From: Leptolyngbya boryana PCC 6306
GTDB taxonomy: Bacteria > Cyanobacteriota > Cyanobacteriia > Leptolyngbyales > Leptolyngbyaceae
Reading direction: 5' to 3'
Length of the DNA stretch: 64,000 nucleotides
NCBI RefSeq assembly: GCF_000353285.1
Contig: NZ_KB731324.1
Location: 4,916,577 to 4,980,576 of the forward strand
The translations under genes and the position numbers were made by a program. Each line of letters starts with the position of its first letter. Positions within the stretch are counted from its first letter, which is position 1. Under the pieces are notes generated by a model. That model did no database searches and was not told the DNA's origin. It saw only the letters and a list, made by a program, of their open reading frames with translations. This document shows positions 63,997 through 64,000 of this stretch, one piece after another.

Positions 63997-64000
63997 CAGT

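Overview
The window reads as cyanobacterial chromosome, probably from a filamentous, Leptolyngbya- or Oscillatoriales-like organism. It is saturated with the HIP1 octamer GCGATCGC. It carries a photosystem II D1 gene and many cyanobacteria-enriched families: DUF1822, DUF928, DUF3122, CHASE2, FecR-domain, pentapeptide-repeat and HetZ-like proteins. The species cannot be fixed from the sequence. No rRNA, tRNA or CRISPR array was seen.

Layout. 1-600: start of a flavodoxin gene (minus strand) and a possible short gene with a hairpin behind it. 596-6297: a four-gene group of CHAT lipoprotein, DUF1822, CHAT-CHASE2 fusion and DUF928. 6348-8716: HipA-like kinase, DUF3037 and a PQQ-type sugar dehydrogenase. 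8812-11493: housekeeping (prmA, PHP phosphoesterase, nei). 11607-17876: a compact four-gene operon of TIR, VMAP-like, MoxR AAA+ ATPase and a 1083-residue vWA-like/nuclease-like/FGE protein, which I read as a ternary vWA-MoxR-VMAP conflict system. The 3' end of its last gene has the codon signature of a diversity-generating-retroelement (DGR) variable region. This is the most exciting part of the window. 17986-19170: an Rpn/PD-(D/E)XK-family gene followed by two extra tandem copies of its own 3' tail. 19383-22563: TM2/SHOCT protein, ComEA-like protein, tRNA dimethyltransferase, GNAT acetyltransferase.

22581-29269: signalling block on the minus strand (CHASE2 histidine kinase with FecR partner, then a response regulator, a hybrid kinase and a multi-domain response regulator). 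29299-34967: large pentapeptide protein, larC with a long histidine-rich insert, Sua5/YrdC, HetZ-like protein. 35045-36732: a secreted-protein gene split by a complete 840-bp IS1-family element with an 8-bp target duplication; removing it restores one frame exactly. 36877-41690: SLH lipoprotein, two small unknown genes and the cobalt importer cbiMNQO under a cobalamin riboswitch. 41826-49141: two secreted or unknown proteins, lpxD, rlmD, an unknown gene, an old-yellow-enzyme reductase and an aldo/keto reductase.

49623-51769: an ArsR regulator, a DUF3122 protein and a psbA gene whose product has Ala80, Leu158 and Ala286, the set that marks the microaerobic D1' isoform. The psbA promoter carries an inverted repeat over its -10 box and shares a 12-mer with the arsR promoter. 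51897-58300: pentapeptide proteins, oxygen-dependent coproporphyrinogen oxidase, acyl-lipid desaturase and katG. 58611-63990: a decayed transposase, a coupled SDR-methyltransferase pair, a coiled-coil/PLD-like/TPR protein and a HAD hydrolase whose stop codon lies inside its own terminator stem.
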